DNA from: Nocardioides massiliensis
GTDB lineage: Bacteria; Actinomycetota; Actinomycetes; Propionibacteriales; Nocardioidaceae
Length of the DNA: 64,000 bases
Direction: 5' to 3'
Assembly (NCBI RefSeq): GCF_030811215.1
Contig: NZ_JAUSQM010000001.1
Span: 3,162,001-3,226,000 of the forward strand
Of the stretch, positions 34,104-43,800 are shown piece after piece. Position numbers and translations under genes: made by a program. The notes beneath the pieces are model-generated. The model saw only the letters and a program-made list of their open reading frames with translations. It did no database searches and was not told the DNA's origin. Within the stretch, counting starts at the first letter, position 1, and each line of letters opens with the position of its first letter.

Positions 34104-34132
34104 ACATTAGTGTGTCAGACACACTATTACAA
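34104..34132 (-). promoter_or_regulatory. padR promoter with embedded palindromic operator
   Basis: On the minus strand, -35 TTGTAA (34132-34127), a 17-base spacer, and -10 TAATGT (34109-34104), which ends 7 bases before the ATG at 34096. The spacer plus two -10 bases is TAGTGTGTCAGACACACTA (34108-34126), a perfect inverted repeat of 9-bp arms around one base. A repressor bound there would cover the polymerase site. This is the clearest operator in the window. Confidence 0.8.
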
Positions 34133-34174
34133 CAGCTCCGTGCCAGGTACACGGCGTCCAGGGCGAGCGCCCCC

Positions 34175-34180
34175 TACGCT
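34175..34180 (+). promoter_or_regulatory. -10 hexamer for a leaderless mug transcript
   Basis: TACGCT ends 7 bases before the GTG at 34188; no Shine-Dalgarno. Confidence 0.5.
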
Positions 34181-34187
34181 GCCGCGC

Positions 34188-34757
34188 GTGGGATTCACCA
34201 GGACCGAGCTCGAGACCTTTCGCGACGCGACCGTGCCGGACGTCGTCGGCCCCGGCCTGCGGCTGCTCTTCGTGGGCATCAACCCGGGGCTGTGGACCGC
34301 CGCGACACAGACCCACTTCGCCCATCCCGGCAATCGCTTCTACCCGGCCCTGCTGCGCGCCGGCATCATCACCCGCCCGATCGACCCGGGCGCGGGGATG
34401 ACCGACGACGACCGTGCCCACCTCCACTCGCGCGGCATCGGCCTGACCAACATCGTGGCGCGCGCGACCGCACGCGCCGACGAGCTGTCGCGCGAGGAGC
34501 TGCGCGCCGGCGGACGAGCCCTGCTGGAGTTCGTGCAGGAGCACCGCCCGGCGGTCGTCGCGATCGCAGGCATCACCGCCTACCGGACCGCGTTCGGCGT
34601 CCCGAAGGCGGTCAGCGGCGAGCAGCCCGGCACCTTCGGCGGCAGCCGGCTCTGGGTGGTGCCGAATCCCAGCGGGCTCAATGCGCACGCGACGGTCGCC
34701 ACCCTCGCCGAGGCGTACGCCGAGCCGGCGCGTGCTGCAGGAGTGCTCAACGACTGA
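34188..34757 (+). CDS. mug: G/U mismatch-specific uracil-DNA glycosylase
   Basis: 189-residue base-excision-repair enzyme that removes uracil or thymine opposite guanine. Active-site motif I is GINPGL (residues about 28-33, N replacing the Asp of family-1 UDG) and motif II is NPSGLNAH near 160. HFAHPGNRFYPAL and GLTNIVARAT are Mug/TDG family signatures. The start is the GTG at 34188, placed 7 bases after TACGCT; the open frame from 34095 runs through the padR promoter and is not coding. It ends 11 bases inside the convergent NUDIX gene. Confidence 0.93.
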   Translation: MGFTRTELETFRDATVPDVVGPGLRLLFVGINPGLWTAATQTHFAHPGNRFYPALLRAGIITRPIDPGAGMTDDDRAHLHSRGIGLTNIVARATARADELSREELRAGGRALLEFVQEHRPAVVAIAGITAYRTAFGVPKAVSGEQPGTFGGSRLWVVPNPSGLNAHATVATLAEAYAEPARAAGVLND

Positions 34758-35175
34758 GGGCGTCGCGCAGGATCTCCGCGTGGTCGAACGCCAACCGGTC
34801 CTCGGCGAGGACCCGGTCGGTGTCGTACCAACCGGCGTGCGCCGCGTCGTCCGCGCCGACCGCGGGCGCCTCGGAGTCCACGTCCGCGACGAACACCACG
34901 CTCACCGTCCGTCCCCGCGGGTCCCGGTCGGGCCGTCCGTAGGCGCCGAGCTGGCACAGCTGTCCGGGCTCCACCTGCACCCCGGTCTCCTCGCGCAGCT
35001 CCCGCACCGCGGCATCGACCAGGTCCTCCTCGATGTCGACGAACCCGCCGGGGAACGCGAGCCGGCCGGCGTACGGCGCACGCGCCCGCTCGACCAGCAG
35101 GACCCGCCTCCCAGGAGCCAGCACGACGGCGTCGACGGTGACGGAGAAGATCGGGTAGTCGCTGGTGTAGACCAC
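34747..35175 (-). CDS. NUDIX hydrolase (ADP-ribose/8-oxo-dGTP type)
   Basis: 142 residues. The complete Nudix box spans GGFVDIEEDLVDAAVREL and REETGV, with the catalytic REELREET-type glutamates. The opening YTSDYPIFSVTVDAVVL and AYGRPDRDPRGRTVSVVFVA fit the ADP-ribose pyrophosphatase/NrtR-like Nudix subgroup, without an HTH. The start is the GTG at 35175; TAGCCT (35188-35183) ends 7 bases before it, another leaderless layout. It hydrolyses a nucleoside diphosphate linked to an unknown moiety. It neighbours mug, so a sanitation role is possible but unproven. Confidence 0.92.
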   Translation of the reverse strand: MVYTSDYPIFSVTVDAVVLAPGRRVLLVERARAPYAGRLAFPGGFVDIEEDLVDAAVRELREETGVQVEPGQLCQLGAYGRPDRDPRGRTVSVVFVADVDSEAPAVGADDAAHAGWYDTDRVLAEDRLAFDHAEILRDALSR

Positions 35176-35182
35176 GCGACGG

Positions 35183-35188
35183 AGGCTA
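35183..35188 (-). promoter_or_regulatory. -10 hexamer for the NUDIX gene
   Basis: TAGCCT read on the minus strand ends 7 bases before the GTG at 35175. It lies at the 3' end of the upstream secreted-protein gene region (its stop is at 35186), so the two features touch. Confidence 0.45.
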
Positions 35189-35560
35189 GCGGTCGGCACC
35201 GCCCGCGGCGTGCCACTGGTAGTGGCGCAAGGCGCTGACCGTGCCCCGCAGTGCCTGGTAGCGCCCGCGGTTCTCCGCCCGGCACCGCACACGCGCGACG
35301 CGCCGGTCGTACTCCGCGCACTCGGCCACCGTCTCGCTCCAGGTGGTGGTGTGCTCCTCGCTGCCGTCGTAGCGGGTGATGCTGAAGCCGTTGGCCGGGT
35401 CACCGGTGATCGCCACGATCGTGCGCGGTCGCGGCTCCCACCCGGGTGGGAGGTCGGTGCCCACCAGGGTGGCGGTCTGGGCGGCGGCGAGGGTGCCGGT
35501 GAGGGTGGCGGCGAGAGTAGCGGCGAGTACGCCGACGAGTGCCAGGACCGAACGATGCAT
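35186..35560 (-). CDS. Small secreted protein, function unknown
   Basis: 124 residues. Signal peptide MHRSVLALVGVLAATLAATL...AAAQT is followed by a short mature domain: LPPGWEPRPRTIVAITGDP, GFSITRYDGSEEHTTTW, AECAEYDRRVARVRCRAENRGRYQAL. Two cysteines probably form a disulphide. No domain recognised. GGGGAGA at -8 supports the ATG at 35560; a longer frame from 35698 has no basis. It lies 10 bases before the NUDIX start on the same strand and is divergent from the large secreted protein, with 188 bases between. Confidence 0.8.
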   Translation of the reverse strand: MHRSVLALVGVLAATLAATLTGTLAAAQTATLVGTDLPPGWEPRPRTIVAITGDPANGFSITRYDGSEEHTTTWSETVAECAEYDRRVARVRCRAENRGRYQALRGTVSALRHYQWHAAGGADR

Positions 35561-35735
35561 GCGGGTCTCCCCTGGGTCGGGCGGCGCGGGGTGCGCCGCG
35601 GAGCGCGACCGTAGGAGCGCCCGGCGTCCCGGCGTCGCCGCTGACAAGCTCCTGTGGAGGACCGACGCCCGGTGCAGCCTGGGGACGACATGCGGCATCT
35701 TGCACCAATTGCCACCAACTGTCCGGGCCGTTGCC

Positions 35736-35741
35736 TACCCT
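35736..35741 (+). promoter_or_regulatory. -10 hexamer for the large secreted protein gene
   Basis: TACCCT ends 7 bases before the ATG at 35749, with no Shine-Dalgarno. The remaining 188-base gap (35561-35748) shows no other feature. Confidence 0.45.
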
Positions 35742-35748
35742 CGTCCCC

Positions 35749-38700
35749 ATGCCCTCCTCGCGTCGCCCGTTGCGCCGTCCCCTGCTCGCGCTCGTGTGCT
35801 CGGCCGCGTTGGTCCTCACACCGGGCCTCGCCCCGGCCGCGAGTGCCGACGACCAGCAGGGCCGTCGCGACGCGCCGCGGGACGCGCCCTACCGCTACGA
35901 GTCCGGCGAGCCCGCGTCCGGTCGGTTCGGGACGGCTGGGGTCAAGCCCGACACCCGGCCGGGTGCGGCCCACTTCGATGTCGACGAGGTGACGACACCG
36001 GTCGCGCGCGGCCTGACCCACACGCGCTTCGACCGGCTGCTCCCGACTGGCTGGATCCGGGCCAACCTCCTCACCGCCGACCTCGGCACGCCCGGTCTGC
36101 GGCTCAACTACGTCGGTGCGCCTCGCGTCTCCTCGACCGAACCGCTCGCGACGATGCTGCGCCGCCACGGCGCGGTCGCCGGGGTCAACGGCGACTTCTT
36201 CGACATCGGGGACACCGGTGCCGCGCTCGGCGTCGGCCAGCAGCGGGGGCGCGGACTCCTGCACGCCCCGGCCAGCGGCTGGAACAACACCTTCCTGCTG
36301 TCGGGCAAGCAGCAGGCGCGCATCGCGACCACGTTCCTCGACGCCTCGGTCCGCCGCGCGGGCGGCCAACTGCTGCGCGTCACCAACCTCAACTCCCCCA
36401 CGATCGCGCGCGACGGCATCGGCATCTACACCCCGGCGTGGGGCTCCGATGCCCGCAGCCGCGTCGTGCCGGGGCAGCGCGCCCGCCAGGTCGTCATCCG
36501 CGACGGCCGGGTCCGCAGCAACAGCTTGCAGCTGGGCACCGGCGAGGTGCCGCAGGGCGCCACCGTGCTGATCGGTGTCGGCAAGGGCGCCCAGCGCCTC
36601 TCGGGCTGGCGCCGTGGCAATCGCGTAGCCGTGAAGTACGCCCTCGACACCTCCTCGCGGGTCGCCATCAGCGGCAACACCGTCATCCTCCGCAAGGGCA
36701 CGGTCCTCGGTGGCGACCCGGTGCGCCACCCGCGCACCGCGATCGGCATCGACGCGACCGGCCAGCGCGTCTTCGTCCTGACCGTCGACGGCCGCGCCTC
36801 CCACAGCACGGGCGTCACGCTGGCCGAGACCGCGCGCATCCTCAAGGAGTGGGGCGCCGTCGACGCGCTCAATCTCGACGGGGGTGGCTCCTCGACGATG
36901 ATGGCGCGTCACGCCGGCACTTCGATCGCCACGATGAACCACACCTCCGACGGTCGTCAGCGCGCGGTGCCCAACGGGCTGGGCTTCCGCGTGGTCAGCG
37001 GCAGCACGAAGCTGGCCGGCTTCCACGTGCGCACCGCCGGCACCCACCCCGACGACGACCGGGTGCTGCGTGGACTGGGACGCACGCTCGCCGCCCGCGG
37101 CCACACCGGTCGCTACGGTCCGTCGTCGGCCCGCCCGACGTGGCGCGCCGGCGCCGGCGCGCAGGTCCGTGCGGGCCGCTCACTGCGCAAGGTCGTGGTC
37201 GGGCGCGCCACCGGCCCGGTGACCGTGGCCGCGCGCAACGGAGCAGCGCGCGGCACCCTGGCACTGCGGGTGCTCGGCCCGGTCCAGCGTCTCGAGCCGA
37301 CCCAGGGCCGCATCGTCCTCGCGGGCGCCGGCTCCGGTCAGTACGTCGAGCTGCGCGGCTACGACGCCGCCGGCCACGGCACCTGGGTCGAGCCGCGGGA
37401 CGTCCAGCTGGCCTACAACCGCAACGTCCTCAGCGTCACGCCCAGCGGTCGCGGATTCCTCGTCCGCGCCAAGCGCGGCGACGCCCGCTCCCCGCTCACC
37501 TTCACCGCTGGTGGCGTCTCCAGCCGGATCGGCGTGACGAGCGGCGACCGGGGCGTGCGGGCCCATCGCCTCGACGGCGCCGGCGGGTGGAGCACCGCGA
37601 CTGCCCGGGCGTCGGCGTCGCTCGCGGCGACGTCCAACCGTGCCGGGCGTGCTGGCCGCGCGCTGCAGGTCACCTACCGCGCCGCCAAGGCGGACCGCCG
37701 CGCCCGCCACATCACGCTCCGGCACGCACCGATCGCGCTGCGCCCCGCCTCCCACCAGCTGCGGCTGTGGGTGCGTGGCGACGGGTCCGGTGCGCGGGTC
37801 CGGCTGGGGCTGCGGCCTGCGCAGGGCGCGGCACGCTGGGTCACGATCGCGCCGCAGGTCACCTGGACGGGCTGGCGCCAGGTGCGCGTCACCCTCCCCG
37901 CCGCGCTGCGCCGCGCGGGCGCGACGCCGGCATCGGTGGACCGGATCCGGGTCGTGCCAACCAGGCCACGCGCGCATGCCGACCGCCTCGCCTTCGACGA
38001 CCTCGGCAGCGCGGTCCCCTGGGTGCTCGCGCCGCTGCCGACGCTCCCCCGCGACGCGGCTGTCGTCGACGCGCCGAGTGCCACGAGCAGCAACCCGCGG
38101 ATCGCCGTGCTCGGTGACACCGGTGTCTCCGCTGCGGCGCCGACCAGCGTCGCCGTACGTCGCTTCCGGGCCGCGCTGCGAGCGGCGCGCGCCGCCGGCG
38201 TCGACCAGGTGCTGCTCACCGGCGACGTCGTCACCCACGGCACGAGCGCCAACCTCGCCTTCGCCCGTAGCCTGCTCGAGGCCGAGCTCGGTCGCATCCC
38301 CTGGTCCTGGGCGCCGGGTGACCGCGACCGCGCCGGCGACCTGGCGAACTACCGCCGGGTGCTCGGAGCACCGACGAAGGTCTTCGATCGGGCGGGCGTC
38401 CGGTTCATCAGCCTCAACACCGCCGGTGGCACGGTGCGTGCCGGTGGGTTCGACCAGCTCGTGCGGCTGCGTCAGGCGCTCGCGAACTCGACGGCCAACA
38501 GGCAGGTGCGGGCAGCGGTCGTGGTGATGCACCACTCCCCCCGCTCGCTGGTGCCGGGCGCCGGTCGTCGGCTCGGCGACTCGCGCGAGGCCGACCTGGT
38601 CGAGGACGTCATGGGCAACGCCGCCGACCGCGGCACCACGCCGATCGCGATGGTGACCGGCCACGGCCGACGGTTCCAGGCGACGCACTACGACGGCGTG

Positions 38701-39111
38701 CTGGCGGTGGGCAGCGGACCGGTCGCGGGCGCTCCGGCAGGACCGTCCTCCGGGTCGTTCGTCGGGTGGACCCTGCTCGAGCTCGCCGGCGGCCGGCTCC
38801 AGACGTCGTTCGTCCCCACCGTCGACAGCGTGCAGCTCACGGCGCCGGCGTCGCTCGCCCGGGGTGCGACGAGCGCCTCCCGGGTCACCGTCCGCCAGGA
38901 CGGCCGCGCGGTCCGGTGGACGTACCCGATGGCGGCCACCTGGCGGTCCTCGTCCCGGGTGCACGTCGGCGCCGCGGCCCAGGCGCCGCGGACGGCGTAC
39001 GTCGCCGTCAACCCACGCACGGGGGCCATCACCGGTCTGCGGCGCGGCGCCACGGAGGTGAGCGTCGTGGTCGGCGGCGTGACAGCGTCGGCGCGGGTGA
39101 GCGTCAGCTGA
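35749..39111 (+). CDS. Secreted phosphodiester glycosidase (NAGPA domain) fused to a calcineurin-like phosphoesterase
   Basis: 1,120 residues with signal peptide (LLALVCSAALVLTPGLAPAA). Residues about 80-415 form the phosphodiester glycosidase/NAGPA domain: GVNGDFFDIGDTGAALGV and NLDGGGSSTMM are its hallmark motifs. Residues about 420-600 look like Ig/BIG-type strands and about 610-760 like a jelly-roll carbohydrate-binding unit (HQLRLWVRGDGSGARVRLGL). A metallophosphatase follows: RIAVLGDTGVSA (about 784), VLLTGDVVTHG (about 822), VVVMHHSPRS (about 926) and VTGHGRR (about 969). A BIG-like C-terminus ends the protein. Expected to act on exopolysaccharide or teichoic-type phosphodiesters outside the cell. 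Confidence 0.9.
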   Translation: MPSSRRPLRRPLLALVCSAALVLTPGLAPAASADDQQGRRDAPRDAPYRYESGEPASGRFGTAGVKPDTRPGAAHFDVDEVTTPVARGLTHTRFDRLLPTGWIRANLLTADLGTPGLRLNYVGAPRVSSTEPLATMLRRHGAVAGVNGDFFDIGDTGAALGVGQQRGRGLLHAPASGWNNTFLLSGKQQARIATTFLDASVRRAGGQLLRVTNLNSPTIARDGIGIYTPAWGSDARSRVVPGQRARQVVIRDGRVRSNSLQLGTGEVPQGATVLIGVGKGAQRLSGWRRGNRVAVKYALDTSSRVAISGNTVILRKGTVLGGDPVRHPRTAIGIDATGQRVFVLTVDGRASHSTGVTLAETARILKEWGAVDALNLDGGGSSTMMARHAGTSIATMNHTSDGRQRAVPNGLGFRVVSGSTKLAGFHVRTAGTHPDDDRVLRGLGRTLAARGHTGRYGPSSARPTWRAGAGAQVRAGRSLRKVVVGRATGPVTVAARNGAARGTLALRVLGPVQRLEPTQGRIVLAGAGSGQYVELRGYDAAGHGTWVEPRDVQLAYNRNVLSVTPSGRGFLVRAKRGDARSPLTFTAGGVSSRIGVTSGDRGVRAHRLDGAGGWSTATARASASLAATSNRAGRAGRALQVTYRAAKADRRARHITLRHAPIALRPASHQLRLWVRGDGSGARVRLGLRPAQGAARWVTIAPQVTWTGWRQVRVTLPAALRRAGATPASVDRIRVVPTRPRAHADRLAFDDLGSAVPWVLAPLPTLPRDAAVVDAPSATSSNPRIAVLGDTGVSAAAPTSVAVRRFRAALRAARAAGVDQVLLTGDVVTHGTSANLAFARSLLEAELGRIPWSWAPGDRDRAGDLANYRRVLGAPTKVFDRAGVRFISLNTAGGTVRAGGFDQLVRLRQALANSTANRQVRAAVVVMHHSPRSLVPGAGRRLGDSREADLVEDVMGNAADRGTTPIAMVTGHGRRFQATHYDGVLAVGSGPVAGAPAGPSSGSFVGWTLLELAGGRLQTSFVPTVDSVQLTAPASLARGATSASRVTVRQDGRAVRWTYPMAATWRSSSRVHVGAAAQAPRTAYVAVNPRTGAITGLRRGATEVSVVVGGVTASARVSVS

Positions 39112-40873
39112 CCTGCAGCCGGCGGCGCAGGCCGCTGGCACGCTGCACCCGGCGCTCGACCGCGGCACGCACCGCCGCCTCGGTGCCGACGACCCGGACG
39201 TGCTCGCGGGCGCGCGTCACCGCGGTGTAGAAGAGCTCGCGGGTCAGCAGCAACGAGTCCTCGGGCGGGAGCAGCACGCTGACCTCGGCGGCCTGGCTGC
39301 CCTGCGCCTTGTGGATGGTCATCGCATACATCGTGTCGACGTCGCCGAGGCGCGCGGGTGCGAAGGCGTCGCCGCCGGTGAAGAACGCCCGTGGCCCGTC
39401 GGGGGTCGCGACCACGACGCCGGCGTCGCCGTTGAGGACGCCGAGCGCGTAGTCGTTGGCGGTCACCAGCAGCGGTCTGCCGATGCCCGAACGCCCGTGG
39501 TGGCCCGTCGCCTCGGCCAGCCACTGCTCGACCAGCGCGTTCCAGTGGCGTACGCCGGCGGGACCGTCCCGGTGGGCACACAGCAACCGGTGCTGCTCGA
39601 GCACGGCGAGGGCACCCGGCGCATCGCCGGCCTCCGCGGCCGCGTGCATGCGGAGCGCAGCGGACGTGCACGCCTCCCGCAGAGCGGGGACCGGGTCGTC
39701 GGTCTCGGCGAACGTGACCCCGGGGGCGCCGGCGCGCAGCACCCCGAGCACCTCGTCGGCGTCGCCTGCGCGGAGGGCACGGGCGAGCGCGCCGATGCCC
39801 TCGCCGTAGCGATGCACGGTGCGCAGACCGACGACGGGCGTGTGGGGGTGCTCGGCCAGGCCGGCCACCAGGTCGCCGAGGACCACGCCTGCCTCGACCG
39901 AGGCCAGCTGGTCGGGGTCACCGACGAGGATCAGCCGGGCGTCGGGCCGCACCGCCTCGAGCAGCCGGGCGGTCATCGTCAGCGACATCATCGACGTCTC
40001 GTCGACGAGCACCACGTCGTGCGGGAGGCGGTTGCCGCGGTGATGGCGGAACCGGGTGGCGTTGTCGGGACGGAAGCCCAGCAGGCGGTGGAGGGTGGTC
40101 GCCTCGAGCCCGCGCACGCGGTCGCGGTCGGCGACCGGAAGCTGGTCGGCCGCCTCCTCGATCGCCTCGCGCAGCCGCGCCGCCGCCTTGGCGGTCGGGG
40201 CGGCCAGGCCGACGCGCAGCTCCTCGCCGCGACGCTCGGCCTGCTCGCGCAGCAGGACCAGGAGACCGGCGACCGTGGTCGTCTTGCCGGTCCCGGGACC
40301 ACCGGTGAGCACGGTCGTCGGCTGCCGGACAGCCGCCGCGGCTGCGGCGCGCTGCTCGGCGTACCCCTCGCCCGGGAAGACGCGGTGGGCACCGGCCTGC
40401 AGGAGTGTCTCGTCGGGGGCGGGCACCTCTGCGTCCAGCCGGACCAGCAGGTCGTCGCAGACCTGCACCTCGAGCGCGTGGTAGCGATCGAGGTGGAGCA
40501 GCTCGGTGTCGAGGTGCACGACGCCGGCGCGCAGCAGCGGACTCGCGGCGACGACCGAGCGCCACCGGTCGGGATCGGGCCACGGCAGCGTGCCGCGCTG
40601 GTCGACGGACAGGGCGCCCTCGAGGCTGTCGGCCACCGTTGCGAGGTCGAGCCCGACCGAGCCGAACCGCACCGCGCGCACCGTCAGCGCGACGGCCAGC
40701 AGCACCTCCGGCGAGGACTCGCCGCCCAGCCGGCCGACGGTCGTGGCGACGTGGATGTCGGCCGCGGTGAGCACCCCGGCGACGTTGAACGCGACGAGCT
40801 CATCGGGTGTGCCGTCGGGCACCCCGAGAAGTCGCCGGTCGTAGCCGTCGAGGGGTTCGAACAGCTCACTCAT
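39104..40873 (-). CDS. recD: Exodeoxyribonuclease V subunit alpha RecD
   Basis: 589 residues, the fast 5'-3' helicase of RecBCD. Walker A GGPGTGKTTTVAG (about 188-200), motif II VLVDETSMMS, VGDPDQLASVEAG, and the late helicase motifs AMTIHKAQGSQ and FYTAVTRARE are intact. The N-terminal domain binding RecB precedes the helicase core. Its start overlaps recB by 8 bases and the end overlaps the convergent glycosidase gene by 8 bases. The order recC-recB-recD is that of Mycobacterium. Confidence 0.95.
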   Translation of the reverse strand: MSELFEPLDGYDRRLLGVPDGTPDELVAFNVAGVLTAADIHVATTVGRLGGESSPEVLLAVALTVRAVRFGSVGLDLATVADSLEGALSVDQRGTLPWPDPDRWRSVVAASPLLRAGVVHLDTELLHLDRYHALEVQVCDDLLVRLDAEVPAPDETLLQAGAHRVFPGEGYAEQRAAAAAAVRQPTTVLTGGPGTGKTTTVAGLLVLLREQAERRGEELRVGLAAPTAKAAARLREAIEEAADQLPVADRDRVRGLEATTLHRLLGFRPDNATRFRHHRGNRLPHDVVLVDETSMMSLTMTARLLEAVRPDARLILVGDPDQLASVEAGVVLGDLVAGLAEHPHTPVVGLRTVHRYGEGIGALARALRAGDADEVLGVLRAGAPGVTFAETDDPVPALREACTSAALRMHAAAEAGDAPGALAVLEQHRLLCAHRDGPAGVRHWNALVEQWLAEATGHHGRSGIGRPLLVTANDYALGVLNGDAGVVVATPDGPRAFFTGGDAFAPARLGDVDTMYAMTIHKAQGSQAAEVSVLLPPEDSLLLTRELFYTAVTRAREHVRVVGTEAAVRAAVERRVQRASGLRRRLQVS

Positions 40874-43800
40874 GGAGTGCCTCCGGGGCGTGGCCGTCGA
40901 GGAGGTCGGAGACGGCCCGGACGAGCGCGACCGGCGGCTGCCAGGAGAAGACGCCGCAGGGTCCGCCGTCGAGGACCGGGGTCTCGGGACCACACATCCC
41001 GCGCAGGTAGAGGTAGAGGACGCCGCCGAGGTGGGTCTGCGGGTCATAGCCCCGGAGCCGCCACCGCAGGTAGCGGTGGAGCACCACGGCATACAGCAGT
41101 GCCTGGAGCGGGTAGTCCGAGCCGCCCATCGCCGCCGCCAGCGCGCTCGGGCGGTAGTCCTCGGCGTGCAGCTGCGCCGGACGGCCCGGCTCGGCGGGAC
41201 GTCCACCGAGCCAGTTGGTCTTGTAGTCGACGACGAGGAACCGCGGAGCATCGTCGGGACCCGGCACGCGCATCACGACGTCGACGGATCCGGTGAGGTA
41301 GCCACGCAGCTCCTGCTCGGCGAGCAGCGGGTCGGCCAGCTGCTCGGCGTAGGGCAGCACGGGATCGTCGGCGGGCAGGTGGGCGCGCAGCAGGGGCGCG
41401 AGGTCGCCCAGCCGGACCGGGCTGGTCGTCACCCGCCCGCGGGGGCCGTCGCCGCCGGCGAGGGGGAGCTCGAAGTCGAGCTCACGCAACCGGTCGCGCA
41501 GACCGATGTCGCGCAGGGTGAGGCCCGGTGCCAGCGGTCCCAACGGGCTGGTCATCACCGCCAGCAGCGCCGCGACCATCAGCTGCCGGTCGACGTCGAC
41601 CGGCCATTGGACGAGCTGCTCATCGAGGTGGGTGTGCAGCTCGGTCTCGAGGTCGGCAGCGTCGGGGTCGGCCACCTCGAGGACCGCATGCACCAGCGAG
41701 CCGAAGGTCGCACCGACCGGCAGGTCGGCCATGGGTGAGCGCGTCGCCCGCGGGGCGTCGGCCTCGGCCTCGGTCGGAGCCGGCTGCGGCTCGTCGGGCT
41801 CGTCCGTGCGGGGGGTCGTCTCGGGCTCGCTGCCGACACCCGGGGTCGTGTGGTCGACCACTGCGCTGAGCGCGCTGTAGGACGTGCGGCGCCAGCGGAC
41901 GTCGACCCCCCTGTCGAACCGGCGTACGGCGAGGGTGGGCACGCTCTGCTCGGGGACCAGGGGCGGCGGGTCGACGGGGTCGGCCCACTCCCAGGCGAAG
42001 CCACCGGCAGCCTGCCAACCGTCGAGGGCGCGTGCGATCGCGTGCTCGTCGCCGAGCGGCTGCTCGTCGGGCACCTGCGCCCATCCGGGCAGCCGGCCGA
42101 ACAGCATCCGGTGCAGGGGCGAGGCGGCGGTGTTGCCCCACGTCGGCGCCCACCACGCCACGACCTGGGACCGGGCGCGCGTGAGCGCGACGTAGAGCAG
42201 GCGCAACGACTCGGCCGACTCCTCGCGCGCATGAGCGGCCTCGTGGTCAGCCCGGCGGGCGTTGCCCGCGACCTTGCCCCCGACGTCGCGAGCACGCCGC
42301 CCGTCGGCGGTGTGGAACCGCGGCACGGGCGGAGTGCCGACCCAGCGGTCCCACAGCTGCGGGAGGTAGACGATGGGGTACTCGAGCCCCTTGCTGCCGT
42401 GGATCGTGGCGAGCTGCACCGCGGCGGAGTCGCTGTCGAGTCGGCGGGTGCGCTCCGCGGCCACCTCGAGCCGGTCGTCGGCCCGCTGCTCGCGCAGCCA
42501 GCCGAGGAGGGCAACGAGGCCGAGCCCCTCCTCGACGCCGACGCCGTGGAGCACCTCGGCGAGGTGGCGCAGGTCGGTCAGGTGGCGCTCGCCGCCCGGG
42601 CGCGCGAGGACCCGCTGGGTCAGCCCGTCCGCAGCGGCTGCCTCCATCACCGCGGCGACGCCGCGACCGGCGAGCAGGTCGGCCCACCCGCGCAGCCGCC
42701 CGGCGATCCGGTCGGTCAGCTCGTCTCCCCCGGCATCGATCTCGGCCGGCGTCGCGCCGACGAAAGCGGTCGGCGCCGCCGCACGCACGCGCACGGACCG
42801 GTGGGGCTGCTCGAGCGCCTCGAGCAGGCTGAGCCACTCGGCGCCGGCCGGCGTGGCGAAGACACTGCCGCCACCGGCGACCACCGCGGGGATGCCGCGG
42901 ACGGCGAGCGCCTCGTGGATCGCCTGCAGCGCGGCGTTGGTGCGGGCGAGGACGGCGATGTCGGCCGGACGGACCGGGCGGTCGTCGACCCGGGCATCGG
43001 AGGCGAGCAGCGCGGCCACGTCGCGGACCAGGTCGTCGACGACGTGAGCCCGGACCCGGTCGGCCTCTCCCTTGCCGCGGCGGACCGCACCGGGCCGCAC
43101 CGCGCGTAGCCGCAGCGGCGCCCCGGCGCCGCTGATGCGGGCGTGGCCGCGGGCCGACGACACCTCGCGGACGGTGATGCGCTCGTCGCCCAGGGCGGCA
43201 CCGCGGAGCACGACGTCGAGGCCGCGCACCAGGTCGGGGTCACTGCGCCAGTTGGTGGCGAGGGTCTGGTGGCGCGCCACGGTGGTGGTCGCTTGGAGGT
43301 AGGTGGTGACGTCGCCGCCACGGAACGCGTAGATCGCCTGCTTGGGGTCGCCGATCAGGACCATGGTGGCGTGACCGGTGAACGCCCGGTCGAGGACCTG
43401 CCACTGCACCGGGTCGGTGTCTTGGAACTCGTCGACCAGGACGATCGACCAGCGCTGGCGCATCCGGACCCGTGCGGGCGAGTCGGCAGCGTCGAGCGCG
43501 TCCGCCAACTGGGAGAGCAGGTCGTCGTAGCTCAGGACACCGAGGCGGCGCTTGCGCCGCTCGAGCTCGGCGCGGACGGCCTCCGCGAAGGCGACGCGGA
43601 CCCCGGCGGGCGACTCCGCCGGGGCGTCGGTCGGCTCCAGCACCGCCTGGGGGTCCTCGGTCGCCTCGCGACCGAGGACCACCGCCTCGTCGTACGTCAG
43701 CTGCGGGACGTCCTGGCCGGCGTGCAGACGCAGGTAGAGGTCGTCGACGACCTCGCCACGCAGCTCGCTGAGGTCCTCGACCAGGCGCGCCTCAGGGTCG

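Noticed and set aside
34747-37104. 785-codon minus-strand frame across the NUDIX gene and opposite the large secreted protein
   Set aside because: Only the last 142 codons (NUDIX) are a real protein; the rest is antisense to a gene with clear domains.
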